DNA of 64,000 nucleotides from Lachnospiraceae bacterium UBA7076 (GTDB lineage Bacteria; Bacillota; Clostridia; Lachnospirales; Lachnospiraceae): the NCBI GenBank assembly GCA_002493625.1, contig DKZK01000041.1, positions 5,296-69,295 on the forward strand. Direction: 5' to 3'. Of this stretch, positions 43,391 through 51,994 are shown one piece after another; within the stretch, counting starts at the first letter, position 1; each line of letters opens with the position of its first letter. The translations under genes were made by a program, and so were the position numbers. Below the pieces are notes generated by a model. It did no database searches. It was not told the DNA's origin and saw only the letters and a list, made by a program, of their open reading frames with translations.

Positions 43391-43426
43391 AAGGCGGAAC
43401 TACTTAGGATAGTGCCTTCGTCTTTT
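43391..43426 (+). terminator. Weak terminator
   Basis: AAGGC(GGA)ACTA and TAGTGCCTT form an imperfect hairpin right after the stop codon, followed by CGTCTTTT. Confidence 0.45.
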
Positions 43427-43533
43427 GACTTAAAAAGCTTAAAAGCAATTTTATTTTTCCATTACATGAGTTGAATATTATTTTTATTTAAAGTATAATG
43501 TAGGATAGTTTTTAAGTTGAAAGGATAGTTTTT

Positions 43534-44514
43534 ATGATTAGATTTAAGGTTGGAATTTTAGGCGCCGGCAACATTGCCGGCAAGGTTGCAGATACATTAG
43601 AAAAATTAGATGGTATGGAAGCATATGCCGTAGGTTCAAGAGATATAGAAAAGGCAGAAGCTTTCGGTGAAAAGTATAATATATTTAAACGATATGGTTC
43701 ATACGAGGAGCTTGTAAATGATTCTGAGGTTGAGCTTATTTACATCGCAACCCCAAACTCGCTTCACGCAGAACACGCCCGCCTTGCCCTGAATGCAGGC
43801 AAGCCGGTTCTGGTTGAAAAGCCTTTTTCCTACAATGCGAAAACCACAGAAGAAATTTTAACCCTTGCAAAGGAAAAAAATTTATATGCGGCAGAAGCCA
43901 TGTGGATACGTTCACTGCCCATATATCTCCGACTGCTTTACAATTTAAAGCTGGGCGTTATCGGAGACGTTCATCATGTTACATGCAGTATCGGCTATAA
44001 GGTTTTTGATAAGGAACGTATAAAGGATCCTGCACTTGGTGGCGGCGCCCTGCTTGATTTATGTGTATATCCCATAAATATGCTTCAGATGATTTTCGGC
44101 ACGCTTCCGGCATCAGTTATTTCAGAATGCGCCAAGCTTCCAACTGATGTGGATGCGCAGGAGGTTTTGCAGCTTCGATTCGGAACGGGACAGACTGCTT
44201 CCGTCTTTGCAACCGTCATGTATAACGCTGACAATAATGCAGTTATATATGGTGACCGTGGCTATGTCCTGCTTGACAATATTAACTGCCCTACAGGCTT
44301 CCGTGTTTATAACGGTGACGGACAGCTTATTGATGATACAAAACTCCCTGAAAAACAAATATCAGGATATGAGTTTGAATTTCTTACTGCCAGAGACAAT
44401 ATAATTATAGGAAAAATTGAAGACCCTTACCAGCCACAGGAGCTTTTGATAAATACAATGAAGTTTCTTGATTATTTAAGAGATACGTGGAAAATAAAGT
44501 TTCCGATGGAATAA
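43534..44514 (+). CDS. Gfo/Idh/MocA family oxidoreductase
   Basis: A 326-aa NAD(P)-dependent sugar or inositol-type dehydrogenase. Rossmann motif GILGAGNIAGKVADTL at the N-terminus, the EKPF motif with catalytic lysine (GKPVLVEKPFSYN) and the C-terminal domain with GGGALLDLCVYPINML, close to dihydrodiol dehydrogenase-like members. Substrate cannot be read from sequence. The ribosome site is GAAAGGA; an AT-rich promoter region lies upstream. Its 3' end is followed within about 12 bp by family 2 copy C, beyond which the convergent aroD gene ends. Confidence 0.9.
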   Translation: MIRFKVGILGAGNIAGKVADTLEKLDGMEAYAVGSRDIEKAEAFGEKYNIFKRYGSYEELVNDSEVELIYIATPNSLHAEHARLALNAGKPVLVEKPFSYNAKTTEEILTLAKEKNLYAAEAMWIRSLPIYLRLLYNLKLGVIGDVHHVTCSIGYKVFDKERIKDPALGGGALLDLCVYPINMLQMIFGTLPASVISECAKLPTDVDAQEVLQLRFGTGQTASVFATVMYNADNNAVIYGDRGYVLLDNINCPTGFRVYNGDGQLIDDTKLPEKQISGYEFEFLTARDNIIIGKIEDPYQPQELLINTMKFLDYLRDTWKIKFPME

Positions 44515-44526
44515 AAATACAGGACT

Positions 44527-44804
44527 GTCGCTTTCGCTCTTTTCAGGCGTAATGGTACTAAAAATTGCCCATCTGACATGGCTGTGTAATAACTGAAAAC
44601 CACTTGAGGACGTTGGTACTTGAGCCAGCTTTCAGATGTATATATAGCAAGAAAAACACGCTTTCGCTTAACGTTTTTCTTGCTATATATACATCTGAAG
44701 ACTGGCTCTTAGTACCATTACGTCGGAAATGAGCAAAAGCGGGTTTTCAGTTATTATACAAGCTATTGCCGGATGGGCAATTTAGTACTGACGTTTTTAC
44801 ACGC
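44527..44804. repeat. Family 2 composite palindrome, copy C
   Basis: Order c (CGCTTTCGCTC...GGTACTAAAAATTGCC), b (CATCTGACATGGCTGTG then TAATAACTGAAAAC), a (CACTTGAGGACGTTGGTACT), core, c', b', a'. The core (44622-44708, 87 bp) is a long perfect hairpin: CAGATGTATATATAGCAAG and CTTGCTATATATACATCTG with GAGCCAG/CTGGCTC ends and a loop that again contains CGCTTTCGCTT. The right end overlaps the last 8 bases of aroD including its stop codon. Confidence 0.85.
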
Positions 44805-45573
44805 AATATCTTTCAATGTCGTCCATCATTCTTTTTAAATCCGGCACAGGTATCTGTCCCGGCGCGGAAGCCTGCCCCAGTGTCCCGAAGGTTATGTCGC
44901 TTCCGTAAAGCGCTCCCGATACTCTTGTTATTGCACCAATCGCTCCCATGGAAATTGCAACAATGGGTACATCAAGCTTTTCTTTTGTGTACGTTGCTGC
45001 TTCCATAAGTCTGTGTACGTCATGTATGTTTTCCGGCATGACGGCAATTTTTACTATGTCAGCGCCCATATTTTTCATGGCGATAAGCTTCCCTGTCATA
45101 AATTCCTGCTCCGGAGTTACGTCAAAATTATGATATGACATAATTATTTTAACGGCATTATCATGCGCCAGCTCTACAAGCTCCCTTTTTGACGAATTTC
45201 CGTCAGAAAGCTCAACATCCACAATATCCGCAAGCTTATTTGATATTACCAGTCTGTTTACCCCGTCAATGTCCGTAATTTCAGACGGCAGTTTTTGACC
45301 GCCCTCTTTTTCGCTTCTTATGGTAAAAAGCACTATTTTTCCCGACAGTTCACGCTGTACTGCCGTCATAAGCCTTTTTACCTCGTCAGGGCTTCCAAGT
45401 CCATGAAAATAATCAGCCCTTATTTCAACCATGTCAATCAACTGATTATTTTGTGAGACATTAATGAGGTTTATCTGACATAATATTTCTTCCTCTGTGC
45501 GCCCCATAACGGGCACACAGATTTTCGGACTTCCCTCGCCGATTTTTTTTCCTTTTATCTCAACAAAACTCAT
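44797..45573 (-). CDS. aroD: 3-dehydroquinate dehydratase, type I
   Basis: A 258-aa TIM-barrel enzyme that converts 3-dehydroquinate to 3-dehydroshikimate through a Schiff base (shikimate pathway). Conserved elements: VPVMGRTEEEI at the start, MVEIRADYF, the histidine in IIMSYHNFDVTP, the Schiff-base lysine in ADIVKIAVMP, and SMGAIGAITRVSG followed by FTFGTLGQASAPGQ. Full length for the family. The stop codon lies within family 2 copy C. It starts 13 nt after the hypothetical protein gene and is the last gene of the ptb-buk transcription unit, an unusual location for an aromatic-pathway gene. Confidence 0.95.
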   Translation of the reverse strand: MSFVEIKGKKIGEGSPKICVPVMGRTEEEILCQINLINVSQNNQLIDMVEIRADYFHGLGSPDEVKRLMTAVQRELSGKIVLFTIRSEKEGGQKLPSEITDIDGVNRLVISNKLADIVDVELSDGNSSKRELVELAHDNAVKIIMSYHNFDVTPEQEFMTGKLIAMKNMGADIVKIAVMPENIHDVHRLMEAATYTKEKLDVPIVAISMGAIGAITRVSGALYGSDITFGTLGQASAPGQIPVPDLKRMMDDIERYCV

Positions 45574-45586
45574 GACACATCAACCC

Positions 45587-48094
45587 TTACTGAACAAGCT
45601 CAAAATTTTTATCCAATAATGCCTCGCCAAGCTCCGCCGAGGTTACATCATGTCCATTTACACTTACTTCAGCTATAATACATGCGCCATTGCCTAAATC
45701 CTTGGCATAAATAGACTTTACGGTATAACTGTTTGCGTCCGTTCCTCTTTTTGAAAATGAATAATAAACCTTAGAGCCATCGGATAAAGTAAGCCCGGAA
45801 TCAAGCTCATCCACAGCGCCCGCATCATTTGCCGTATCCTCGTCATAATAAAAATATAATTTTACAAGCTCCTCCGCCGTCATATCTTCATATATGGAAT
45901 AGACCGCCTCATATTCAAAATTATCATCTTCAAAGACCACATAGTAAGCGCCCTCATATGTGCACTTAAGCCCTGGCAGACTTTCAAGAATATGAACCCT
46001 GACATCTCCATCCTCTATTATCATATCACCCTGAGGGTTTGTCACTTCAGGTCCGGTAGCCCCCGGATCAGTATCCCACGGCTCAGCAGGCACCGGATCG
46101 ATAGTATAAATATAAGAAAAAATTTCATTCTTTATAACCTTCTGCATCCACTTTGTAATCAAATCAATATTTTCATCTAAGATACTCTCAAATTCAGTTT
46201 CCGTAAGCGTTGCGAGCTCATACACCTTCTTGCTGCTGTCATATTTTTTCGGAGTATTTGCAGATGTATCAACAACACATTCCATATTCATTTTCACGGT
46301 TTCGTCATCTACGGTAAGCAATATTTCATCAACATCAATCTTATAGGATATTCCCTTATTTATATCCATAAGCTTTCCGGAAATGCTGAGCTTCACATCA
46401 TCTATACCGTCGCCCATTGTTATGTCCGCTGTAAATGAGTTGTCAGCCTTGTTAAATCTGCTTTCACCATCGGCAGAAAAAATATTGTCTCCGTTATCAA
46501 GAATGCCAAAATTAAATATAACATTTTTGGCAGCGTCCGTATTATCGACTGTAGAGTTATATACAAGCTCTACTGTCTCTCCATCTGCTGATACTGCCAG
46601 CTTGCCATTTGCATTTCCCTTCAAATCATGGGCTTCAAAAGAATACTCCAATGTCTCACCCATAAGATTAAAGCTCAATGCTCCCTGAACATCATTGTCA
46701 TCCATATCGAGGAAAAAGTCGTATGACATGCTCACACCGTAAAGTGAAATCTGGTCTGCGGATGTAATCTTAACTACCTTTTTATCCTTAATATATACCT
46801 TTACAACAAAATCTCCGCTTATAAGTGAAGGTATCATTGCCTGAACCTGTGTTATGGTTGCGTCAAAGGTTGCATAATCCATTCCCGAATTTTCAAGAAG
46901 GGACGGGTCGTCTGCATATGTCTGCTTTACCCCATCAAAAATGGAAACAAATGCATTTTCAATGTTTTCTTCCTTTAAAGTAACCGTATATTCCTTTGCA
47001 GTAACCGTTTTTCCATTTACATCAATCTTGGCGTTTCCCTGCTTTTTAAACTCTGCCTTATCCCACAGCTCCTCAACGGCACTGACATATCCGGAATTAA
47101 TATCCATCGCATCTTCATCGGAAGAATCATTGTCAAAGTAATCCAGCTGTAAAGCGCCGCTCATGGCAATTACCTGTGCATCATCCAGCTCATCACCTAA
47201 AAACGAACTGCACAGAGCTCCCAGAGGGTCGTCATTGGGAACCATAAAATAACCGTCAATAATATCCTCAAGCTCCACATAGGTATTCGTCTCATCGCCA
47301 AAGAGGTTGACCTTCATAAGAGTGTCGCCGTACGCAAGTGTCTCTATGGAATATTCAATCAGCTTATCAACAGGATTATAAACCTCGTCAATTACAAGAT
47401 TCATGTTGAAATCCGTACCCGCTGCCTCAACAATGCCAAAATCCACATGCATCGTTCCGCCGCTTTCCTGAAGCTTGTTCTGAATATCCGATAAACCCAG
47501 AACATCATCAAGATAAACATCTTCCATTTCGACATTAAGCGTTGCTTCAAAGGCATCTATAACAACCTCTTTATCCGTCTTAAAAAGCTTTGGTATAAAT
47601 ATAACACCGCAGACGATTGCGGCAACGACAGCAATTCCGCCGCATATAATTCCTGCAAGCTTTCCGCCTGTCATTGGCTTTTTAACCTTTGGCGGCTTCG
47701 GCGGCTTTCCGCCTCCATTGCCTGCGTTTACAGGTGATGCCTGAGGTATCTGTTGGTTCATGCCAAATTGCGCCTGCTGTCCATTCATCTGCTGATTCAT
47801 GTCAGGCTGTGTCTGTTGTCCATACATCTGCTGACCCATGTCAGGCTGTGGCATTCCATACGCTTCAGGCTGAACGGTATCGGGCTGCGGAATTTCAGGC
47901 TGCGTCTGCTGTCCATACGTCTGCTGACCCATGTCAGGCTGCGGCATTCCATACGGTTCAGGCTGAACGGTATCGGTCTGCGGAATTTCAGGCTGCGTCT
48001 GCTGTCCATACGTCTGCTGGTTCATGTCAGGCTGCGCCGTTTCAGGATTTGGAGTTGCCTGTTCCGGAATACCGTTGTTATAATTATTATCCAT
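45587..48094 (-). CDS. Large membrane-anchored extracytoplasmic protein with Q-rich repeats
   Basis: An 835-aa protein. Residues 1-130 are low-complexity and cytosolic, with two exact-type 31-residue repeats (21-51 and 52-82; pattern QPDMxQQTYGQQTQPEIPQ then DTVQPExYGMP) and shorter decayed units to about residue 115. A Lys/Pro-rich bridge and one membrane helix (LAGIICGGIAVVAAIVCGVIF) follow near 145-171. The remaining 660 residues are acidic, beta-rich and secreted, with repeated 'VKMNMECVVDTS'-like strands and a C-terminal domain ending in LLDKNFELVQ. This resembles uncharacterised Lachnospiraceae proteins of the type 'zinc-ribbon or Q-rich head, TM, big ectodomain'. Function unknown. 14 nt after buk, 13 nt before aroD. 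Confidence 0.8.
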   Translation of the reverse strand: MDNNYNNGIPEQATPNPETAQPDMNQQTYGQQTQPEIPQTDTVQPEPYGMPQPDMGQQTYGQQTQPEIPQPDTVQPEAYGMPQPDMGQQMYGQQTQPDMNQQMNGQQAQFGMNQQIPQASPVNAGNGGGKPPKPPKVKKPMTGGKLAGIICGGIAVVAAIVCGVIFIPKLFKTDKEVVIDAFEATLNVEMEDVYLDDVLGLSDIQNKLQESGGTMHVDFGIVEAAGTDFNMNLVIDEVYNPVDKLIEYSIETLAYGDTLMKVNLFGDETNTYVELEDIIDGYFMVPNDDPLGALCSSFLGDELDDAQVIAMSGALQLDYFDNDSSDEDAMDINSGYVSAVEELWDKAEFKKQGNAKIDVNGKTVTAKEYTVTLKEENIENAFVSIFDGVKQTYADDPSLLENSGMDYATFDATITQVQAMIPSLISGDFVVKVYIKDKKVVKITSADQISLYGVSMSYDFFLDMDDNDVQGALSFNLMGETLEYSFEAHDLKGNANGKLAVSADGETVELVYNSTVDNTDAAKNVIFNFGILDNGDNIFSADGESRFNKADNSFTADITMGDGIDDVKLSISGKLMDINKGISYKIDVDEILLTVDDETVKMNMECVVDTSANTPKKYDSSKKVYELATLTETEFESILDENIDLITKWMQKVIKNEIFSYIYTIDPVPAEPWDTDPGATGPEVTNPQGDMIIEDGDVRVHILESLPGLKCTYEGAYYVVFEDDNFEYEAVYSIYEDMTAEELVKLYFYYDEDTANDAGAVDELDSGLTLSDGSKVYYSFSKRGTDANSYTVKSIYAKDLGNGACIIAEVSVNGHDVTSAELGEALLDKNFELVQ

Positions 48095-48108
48095 TCTATC
48101 TCTCCTTC

Positions 48109-49185
48109 TTAATAAACCTTAGCTTCCTCCTCCTTATTGAGAACTCTAAGGGCACCCTGTGCAAGAGCAAGAAGCTCATCTTCTCCTGCATATACGGTAA
48201 CGTCTGCAATAAATGATACCATTTCTTTTATTCTGCCTGTTGTGTATGCGGAGTATGCAATACCGCCTGTAAGTATAATCTGGTCTACCTTGCCTGCAAG
48301 AACTGCTGCCTGCGCTCCTATGTCCTTGCAAACCTGATAGGAAAATGCATCGAGAACAAGCTTTGCATTTTCATCCTTTTTATTAAATGCAAGGTCCTCA
48401 ACGTCCCTTGCGTCATTTGTTCCAAGGTAGGCGTTGTAGCCGCCTTTTCCCACAAGCTGCTTAATCATTTCCTTCTCTGTGTACTTTCCGGAATAGCAGA
48501 GCTTTACAAGCTCACCGTTTGGAACTCCGCCGACTCTCTCCGGTGAAAATGCGCCGTCACCGTCAAGGGCGTTGAATACGTCAATAACCCTTCCGTTCTT
48601 ATGGGCTCCCACGGACACGCCGCCACCCATGTGAACTACGATAAGGTTAAGATCCTCATACTTCTTGCCAACCTCCTTTGCATATCTCTTTGCAACTGCC
48701 TTCTGGTTCAGCGCATGAAATATGCTTGTTCTCGGAAGCTCCGGATGTCCGGAAAGCCTTGCAACGTCCTGAAGTTCGTCAACAACTACAGGGTCTACAA
48801 TAAAGGAAGGGATTCCAAGCTCGTCTGCTATTTCCTTTGCAATAAGACCTCCGAGATTTGATGCATGCTCTCCTCTCTTTGCCTCTGTCAGATCCTTTAT
48901 AAGCTCATCCGATATAGCGTATGTTCCTCCCGGAATCGGCTTTAAAAGTCCGCCGCGTCCTACAACCACATCAAGGGTTTTAATATCAAAATTCTTTTCT
49001 GCAAGTACATTTGTAATAACCTCCTTGCGGAAATCCTTTTGCGCAACAACGCTGTCATACTGTGAGATAACCTCTGTTGCATGTCTTAAGGTCTCCTCAA
49101 AAAGTAATGTCTCATCTTCAAACACACCAATTTTTGTTGATGTTGAACCCGGATTAATAATAAGTGATTTATATCCCATTTTCAT
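48109..49185 (-). CDS. buk: Butyrate kinase
   Basis: A 358-aa acetokinase-family enzyme that converts butyryl-phosphate and ADP to butyrate and ATP, the last step of butyrate fermentation. Signature LIINPGSTSTKIGVF at the N-terminus, VVGRGGLLKPIPGGTY, HMGGGVSVGAH and LTGGIAYS are typical of Buk (rather than acetate kinase, about 400 aa). Directly downstream of ptb with 19 nt spacing and its own AAAGGAAC site. With ptb it indicates substrate-level ATP from butyryl-CoA and a butyrate-forming organism. A role in branched-chain acids is possible for the family. Confidence 0.95.
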   Translation of the reverse strand: MKMGYKSLIINPGSTSTKIGVFEDETLLFEETLRHATEVISQYDSVVAQKDFRKEVITNVLAEKNFDIKTLDVVVGRGGLLKPIPGGTYAISDELIKDLTEAKRGEHASNLGGLIAKEIADELGIPSFIVDPVVVDELQDVARLSGHPELPRTSIFHALNQKAVAKRYAKEVGKKYEDLNLIVVHMGGGVSVGAHKNGRVIDVFNALDGDGAFSPERVGGVPNGELVKLCYSGKYTEKEMIKQLVGKGGYNAYLGTNDARDVEDLAFNKKDENAKLVLDAFSYQVCKDIGAQAAVLAGKVDQIILTGGIAYSAYTTGRIKEMVSFIADVTVYAGEDELLALAQGALRVLNKEEEAKVY

Positions 49186-49204
49186 AGTTCCTTTCTATTA
49201 TTAT

Positions 49205-50116
49205 TTATTCTGCCATTGCCTCTGCAACAACTGCCGCAAGCGCGATAGAGTTGACCTTTGTCTCACATGTATCTGAACGTGACGTAAGTATGACAGGAGC
49301 CTTTGTTCCCGTAAGAATACATCCGTTCTTTGTGTTTGCCGTATGAACTAATGTCTTATATGTAATATTTCCTGCATGTATGTCAGGGAACAGTAAAATG
49401 TCAGCGTCTCCGACTATCTTTCTTCCCGTTGCACCCTTATGTCTTGCCGCCTCAGGGTCAATGGCAAGATCCATGGAAAGAGGTCCGTCAATGATGCAGC
49501 CCGTTATTTCCCCTGCCTCATTCATCTTTGTGAGCTGATCTGCCTCAACCGTGGCAGGCATTTTAGGATTTACTACCTCAACGGCTGCAAGAGGCGCAAC
49601 CTTAGGATTGGCGATGCCGCATGCATGAACGACCTCAACGGTGTTGTTTATTATTCCTACCTTGTCCTCAAGCGTAGGGTAAGGAATAAATGCAACATCC
49701 GTAAGGAAAAACATTTTATCATATCCCTCAATCTCAAAAAGAGCCACGTGTGAAAGCGGCTTGCCTGTCCTGAGCCCAACCTCCTTGTCAAGCACGCTCT
49801 TAAGAAATCCCTTTGTGTCGATAAGTCCTTTCATATACATGTCAGCCTTGCCGTCATGCACAAGCTTAACAGCAGTAAGCGCTGCCTCTGTTGTATCCTT
49901 GACGTCGATAATCTCAAAACCGCTTATGTCGATATTAACGCTTGCGGCTATTTCCTTTATCTTGTCCTCGTCTCCAACTAAAATAGCATCTGCAATGTCT
50001 CTTTCCTTAGCGGCTGCAACCGCCTCAAGCACTGCGTCATCCTGCGCAACTGCAACTGCAAGCTTCTTCATGCTGCATGATTTTACTTTGTCCAATAATG
50101 CTTCAAAACTGTTCAT
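49205..50116 (-). CDS. ptb: Phosphate butyryltransferase
   Basis: A 303-aa member of the phosphate acetyl/butyryltransferase family, converting butyryl-CoA and phosphate to butyryl-phosphate. Visible: DILLFPDIHAGNITYK, CGIANPKVAPLAAVEVVNPKM, LTGTKAPVILTSRSD at the C-terminus, all characteristic of Ptb. Complete length. Precedes buk as in clostridia and Coprococcus. RBS AAGGAAAAGG. First gene of the inferred ptb-buk-hypothetical-aroD unit; the leader contains the small dyad ACAGG(N9)CCTGT. Confidence 0.95.
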   Translation of the reverse strand: MNSFEALLDKVKSCSMKKLAVAVAQDDAVLEAVAAAKERDIADAILVGDEDKIKEIAASVNIDISGFEIIDVKDTTEAALTAVKLVHDGKADMYMKGLIDTKGFLKSVLDKEVGLRTGKPLSHVALFEIEGYDKMFFLTDVAFIPYPTLEDKVGIINNTVEVVHACGIANPKVAPLAAVEVVNPKMPATVEADQLTKMNEAGEITGCIIDGPLSMDLAIDPEAARHKGATGRKIVGDADILLFPDIHAGNITYKTLVHTANTKNGCILTGTKAPVILTSRSDTCETKVNSIALAAVVAEAMAE

Positions 50117-50207
50117 TTGTCCTTTTCCTTTCTATCGCTTATTAACAGGCAATCTTAACCTGTCCTCCATGCACGGCAAGGCATAACGTCTTACCCTTTT
50201 ATTACAT

Positions 50208-50444
50208 TCATCGTGACTTTTTGCTTATCAGCACGTCCAATCCCGATGATATAATACACAAAATCACGGCAACCACACCGATTGCCTTATTTATGCTTTT
50301 TTGAATGTCCTTCCTGTGCTTAACCGCCTCCTTAAGCAGCTTCTTCTGCTCCTTTGTAAGCTTATATTTTATTGCCTTTTTCGGTTCTTTTACCTTTTTA
50401 GGCTTTTTTGCTTTTTTAACCTTTAATTTTTTTGCTTCCGCCAA
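50208..50444 (-). CDS. Small Lys-rich tail-anchored protein
   Basis: A 78-aa protein with an extremely basic N-terminal half (repeats of 'KKAKKPKKVKEPKK'), a helix LTKEQKKLLKEAVKHRKDI and a C-terminal hydrophobic segment (AIGVVAVILCIISSGLDVLI). Such a basic head with a membrane tail could bind nucleic acid or anionic lipid at the membrane; no family was recognised. It has a plausible start, lies alone between ptb and the MATE gene, and reads in the same direction. Confidence 0.65.
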   Translation of the reverse strand: MAEAKKLKVKKAKKPKKVKEPKKAIKYKLTKEQKKLLKEAVKHRKDIQKSINKAIGVVAVILCIISSGLDVLISKKSR

Positions 50445-50552
50445 GCTAAAACCCCCATTTCAAATTACATTGCATACAACTGCTTCGCAGGTTTACCCAT
50501 AAGGGTTATTATACCACAGTACAATCGGTTTTATCAATACGGAAAAGCCTGC

Positions 50553-51881
50553 TTATTCCCCATCTCCCTTCGGTCTCGCTATCATATAAGACACGGTAAG
50601 CATAATTGTCATAAGCACCCAGCTTATGGGCTCGGTAAATGCAACGCCCTTATACGCAAGCACCGGAACAATCAGATTGGCAGACACAATTTTTACAACC
50701 ATCTCCATGCCGCTTGAAAAAAGCGGCATTACCTTATGCCCCATTCCCTGTAGTGAGCAGCGAAGTATAAGAAGCGGTCCGAGCACATAGAAAAATACAA
50801 TGCTTATCTTCATGTACATAACGGCTGCCGATATAATAGTTGCATCATCCGTGCTTGTTATCCATTTCAAAATTCCCTCGCCAAAGGTATAGCATGCGAA
50901 AATAAGAAATGTTGTTGCAATCGTAGCCATATAGATTGCCTGACGTATTCCCTGCCTCACGCGGGCAAATTTTCCGGCACCCATATTCTGACTGACAAAT
51001 GTAGTCATTGCAACCGCAATTGAGAAAATCAATATTGTGAGCATGTCAAAGAGCTTTCTTGCAGCCGTATGCGCCGCAACGTACGCGGTCCCCAGCTTGT
51101 TTATGGCATTTTGAAGCACAATGGTTCCCACATTTACTATACAGCCCATAAGTCCCATGGAAAGACCCGTTGTGAAAAGCTCCGTATACTGCTTTTTCTC
51201 AAATCTCCACTCTCCCTTGGCAGGAACAATCATTTTAAACCTTTTAAAAATATATATCACGCAGAGGCTTCCTGCAATTGCCTGTGAAATTATGGTTGCA
51301 TAAGCTGCGCCCTTTATTCCCATTGACAGAACCTTTACAAATAAAATATCAAGTCCGGTGTTTATAAGAAGCGCCGCAATCAGACAGTAAAGGGGCGTTT
51401 TGCTGTCCCCCACTGACATCAGTATATTTGCGCACAAATTATAAACGGCAGTAAATATAATGCCTGCCAGAATTATCTTCACATATGCAAGGGCATCCGC
51501 CATTATATCCTCCGGGGTCGCAAGCATTTTAAGCAAATCGTTAATAAAGAAATGACTGACCGCCGTAAGGATTACCGCAATGGAAAATGCAAGAACAATC
51601 GAGCCTGCAATATATTTTCTCATTTTTTTATAATCCTTTGCCCCGTAGCTGTTGGCAACGGAAATTGCAAAGCCCTGTGTTAATCCGTTCAAAAAACCTA
51701 TTACTGTATTTGACACCACAGTTGTTGCCCCTACCGCGGCAAATGCGCTTGTATTTATATATGTGCTGACAATTTTACTGTCCACAAAATTGTAAAGCTG
51801 CTGAAAAATGCTTCTGCATATTATCGGTATTGCAAAAATTAAAATAACCTTCCATGGCGTTCCCTTTGTTAATTCTTTCAT
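50553..51881 (-). CDS. MATE-family efflux transporter
   Basis: A 442-aa protein with 12 predicted membrane helices in two pseudo-symmetric halves. N-terminal KGTPWKVILIFAIPIICRSIFQQLYNF (shortened: KGTPWKVILIFAIPI and QQLYNFVDSKIVS) and GLTQGFAISVANSYGAKD are typical for the NorM/DinF-like MATE group found in clostridia. Exports drugs or metabolites using Na+ or H+. RBS GAGG before the ATG. No regulator is adjacent. Confidence 0.92.
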   Translation of the reverse strand: MKELTKGTPWKVILIFAIPIICRSIFQQLYNFVDSKIVSTYINTSAFAAVGATTVVSNTVIGFLNGLTQGFAISVANSYGAKDYKKMRKYIAGSIVLAFSIAVILTAVSHFFINDLLKMLATPEDIMADALAYVKIILAGIIFTAVYNLCANILMSVGDSKTPLYCLIAALLINTGLDILFVKVLSMGIKGAAYATIISQAIAGSLCVIYIFKRFKMIVPAKGEWRFEKKQYTELFTTGLSMGLMGCIVNVGTIVLQNAINKLGTAYVAAHTAARKLFDMLTILIFSIAVAMTTFVSQNMGAGKFARVRQGIRQAIYMATIATTFLIFACYTFGEGILKWITSTDDATIISAAVMYMKISIVFFYVLGPLLILRCSLQGMGHKVMPLFSSGMEMVVKIVSANLIVPVLAYKGVAFTEPISWVLMTIMLTVSYMIARPKGDGE

Positions 51882-51994
51882 AGTTATGAAACCTCGTATA
51901 TTATTAATATCCTATAGGTGTTTGCGAAACTTTGTTTTTTCAAATGTCCGTTATCCGGTAGAGACGTATCAGCATATAATACTTTGCAACATAT

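Noticed and set aside
21677..44804. CRISPR array
   Set aside because: Repeats are few, long, palindromic and kilobases apart, with no regular spacers and no cas genes.
47752..48034. 93-bp tandem repeats as a mobile or regulatory repeat
   Set aside because: They are in frame and encode the Q/P-rich cytosolic head of the 835-aa protein, a common low-complexity design.
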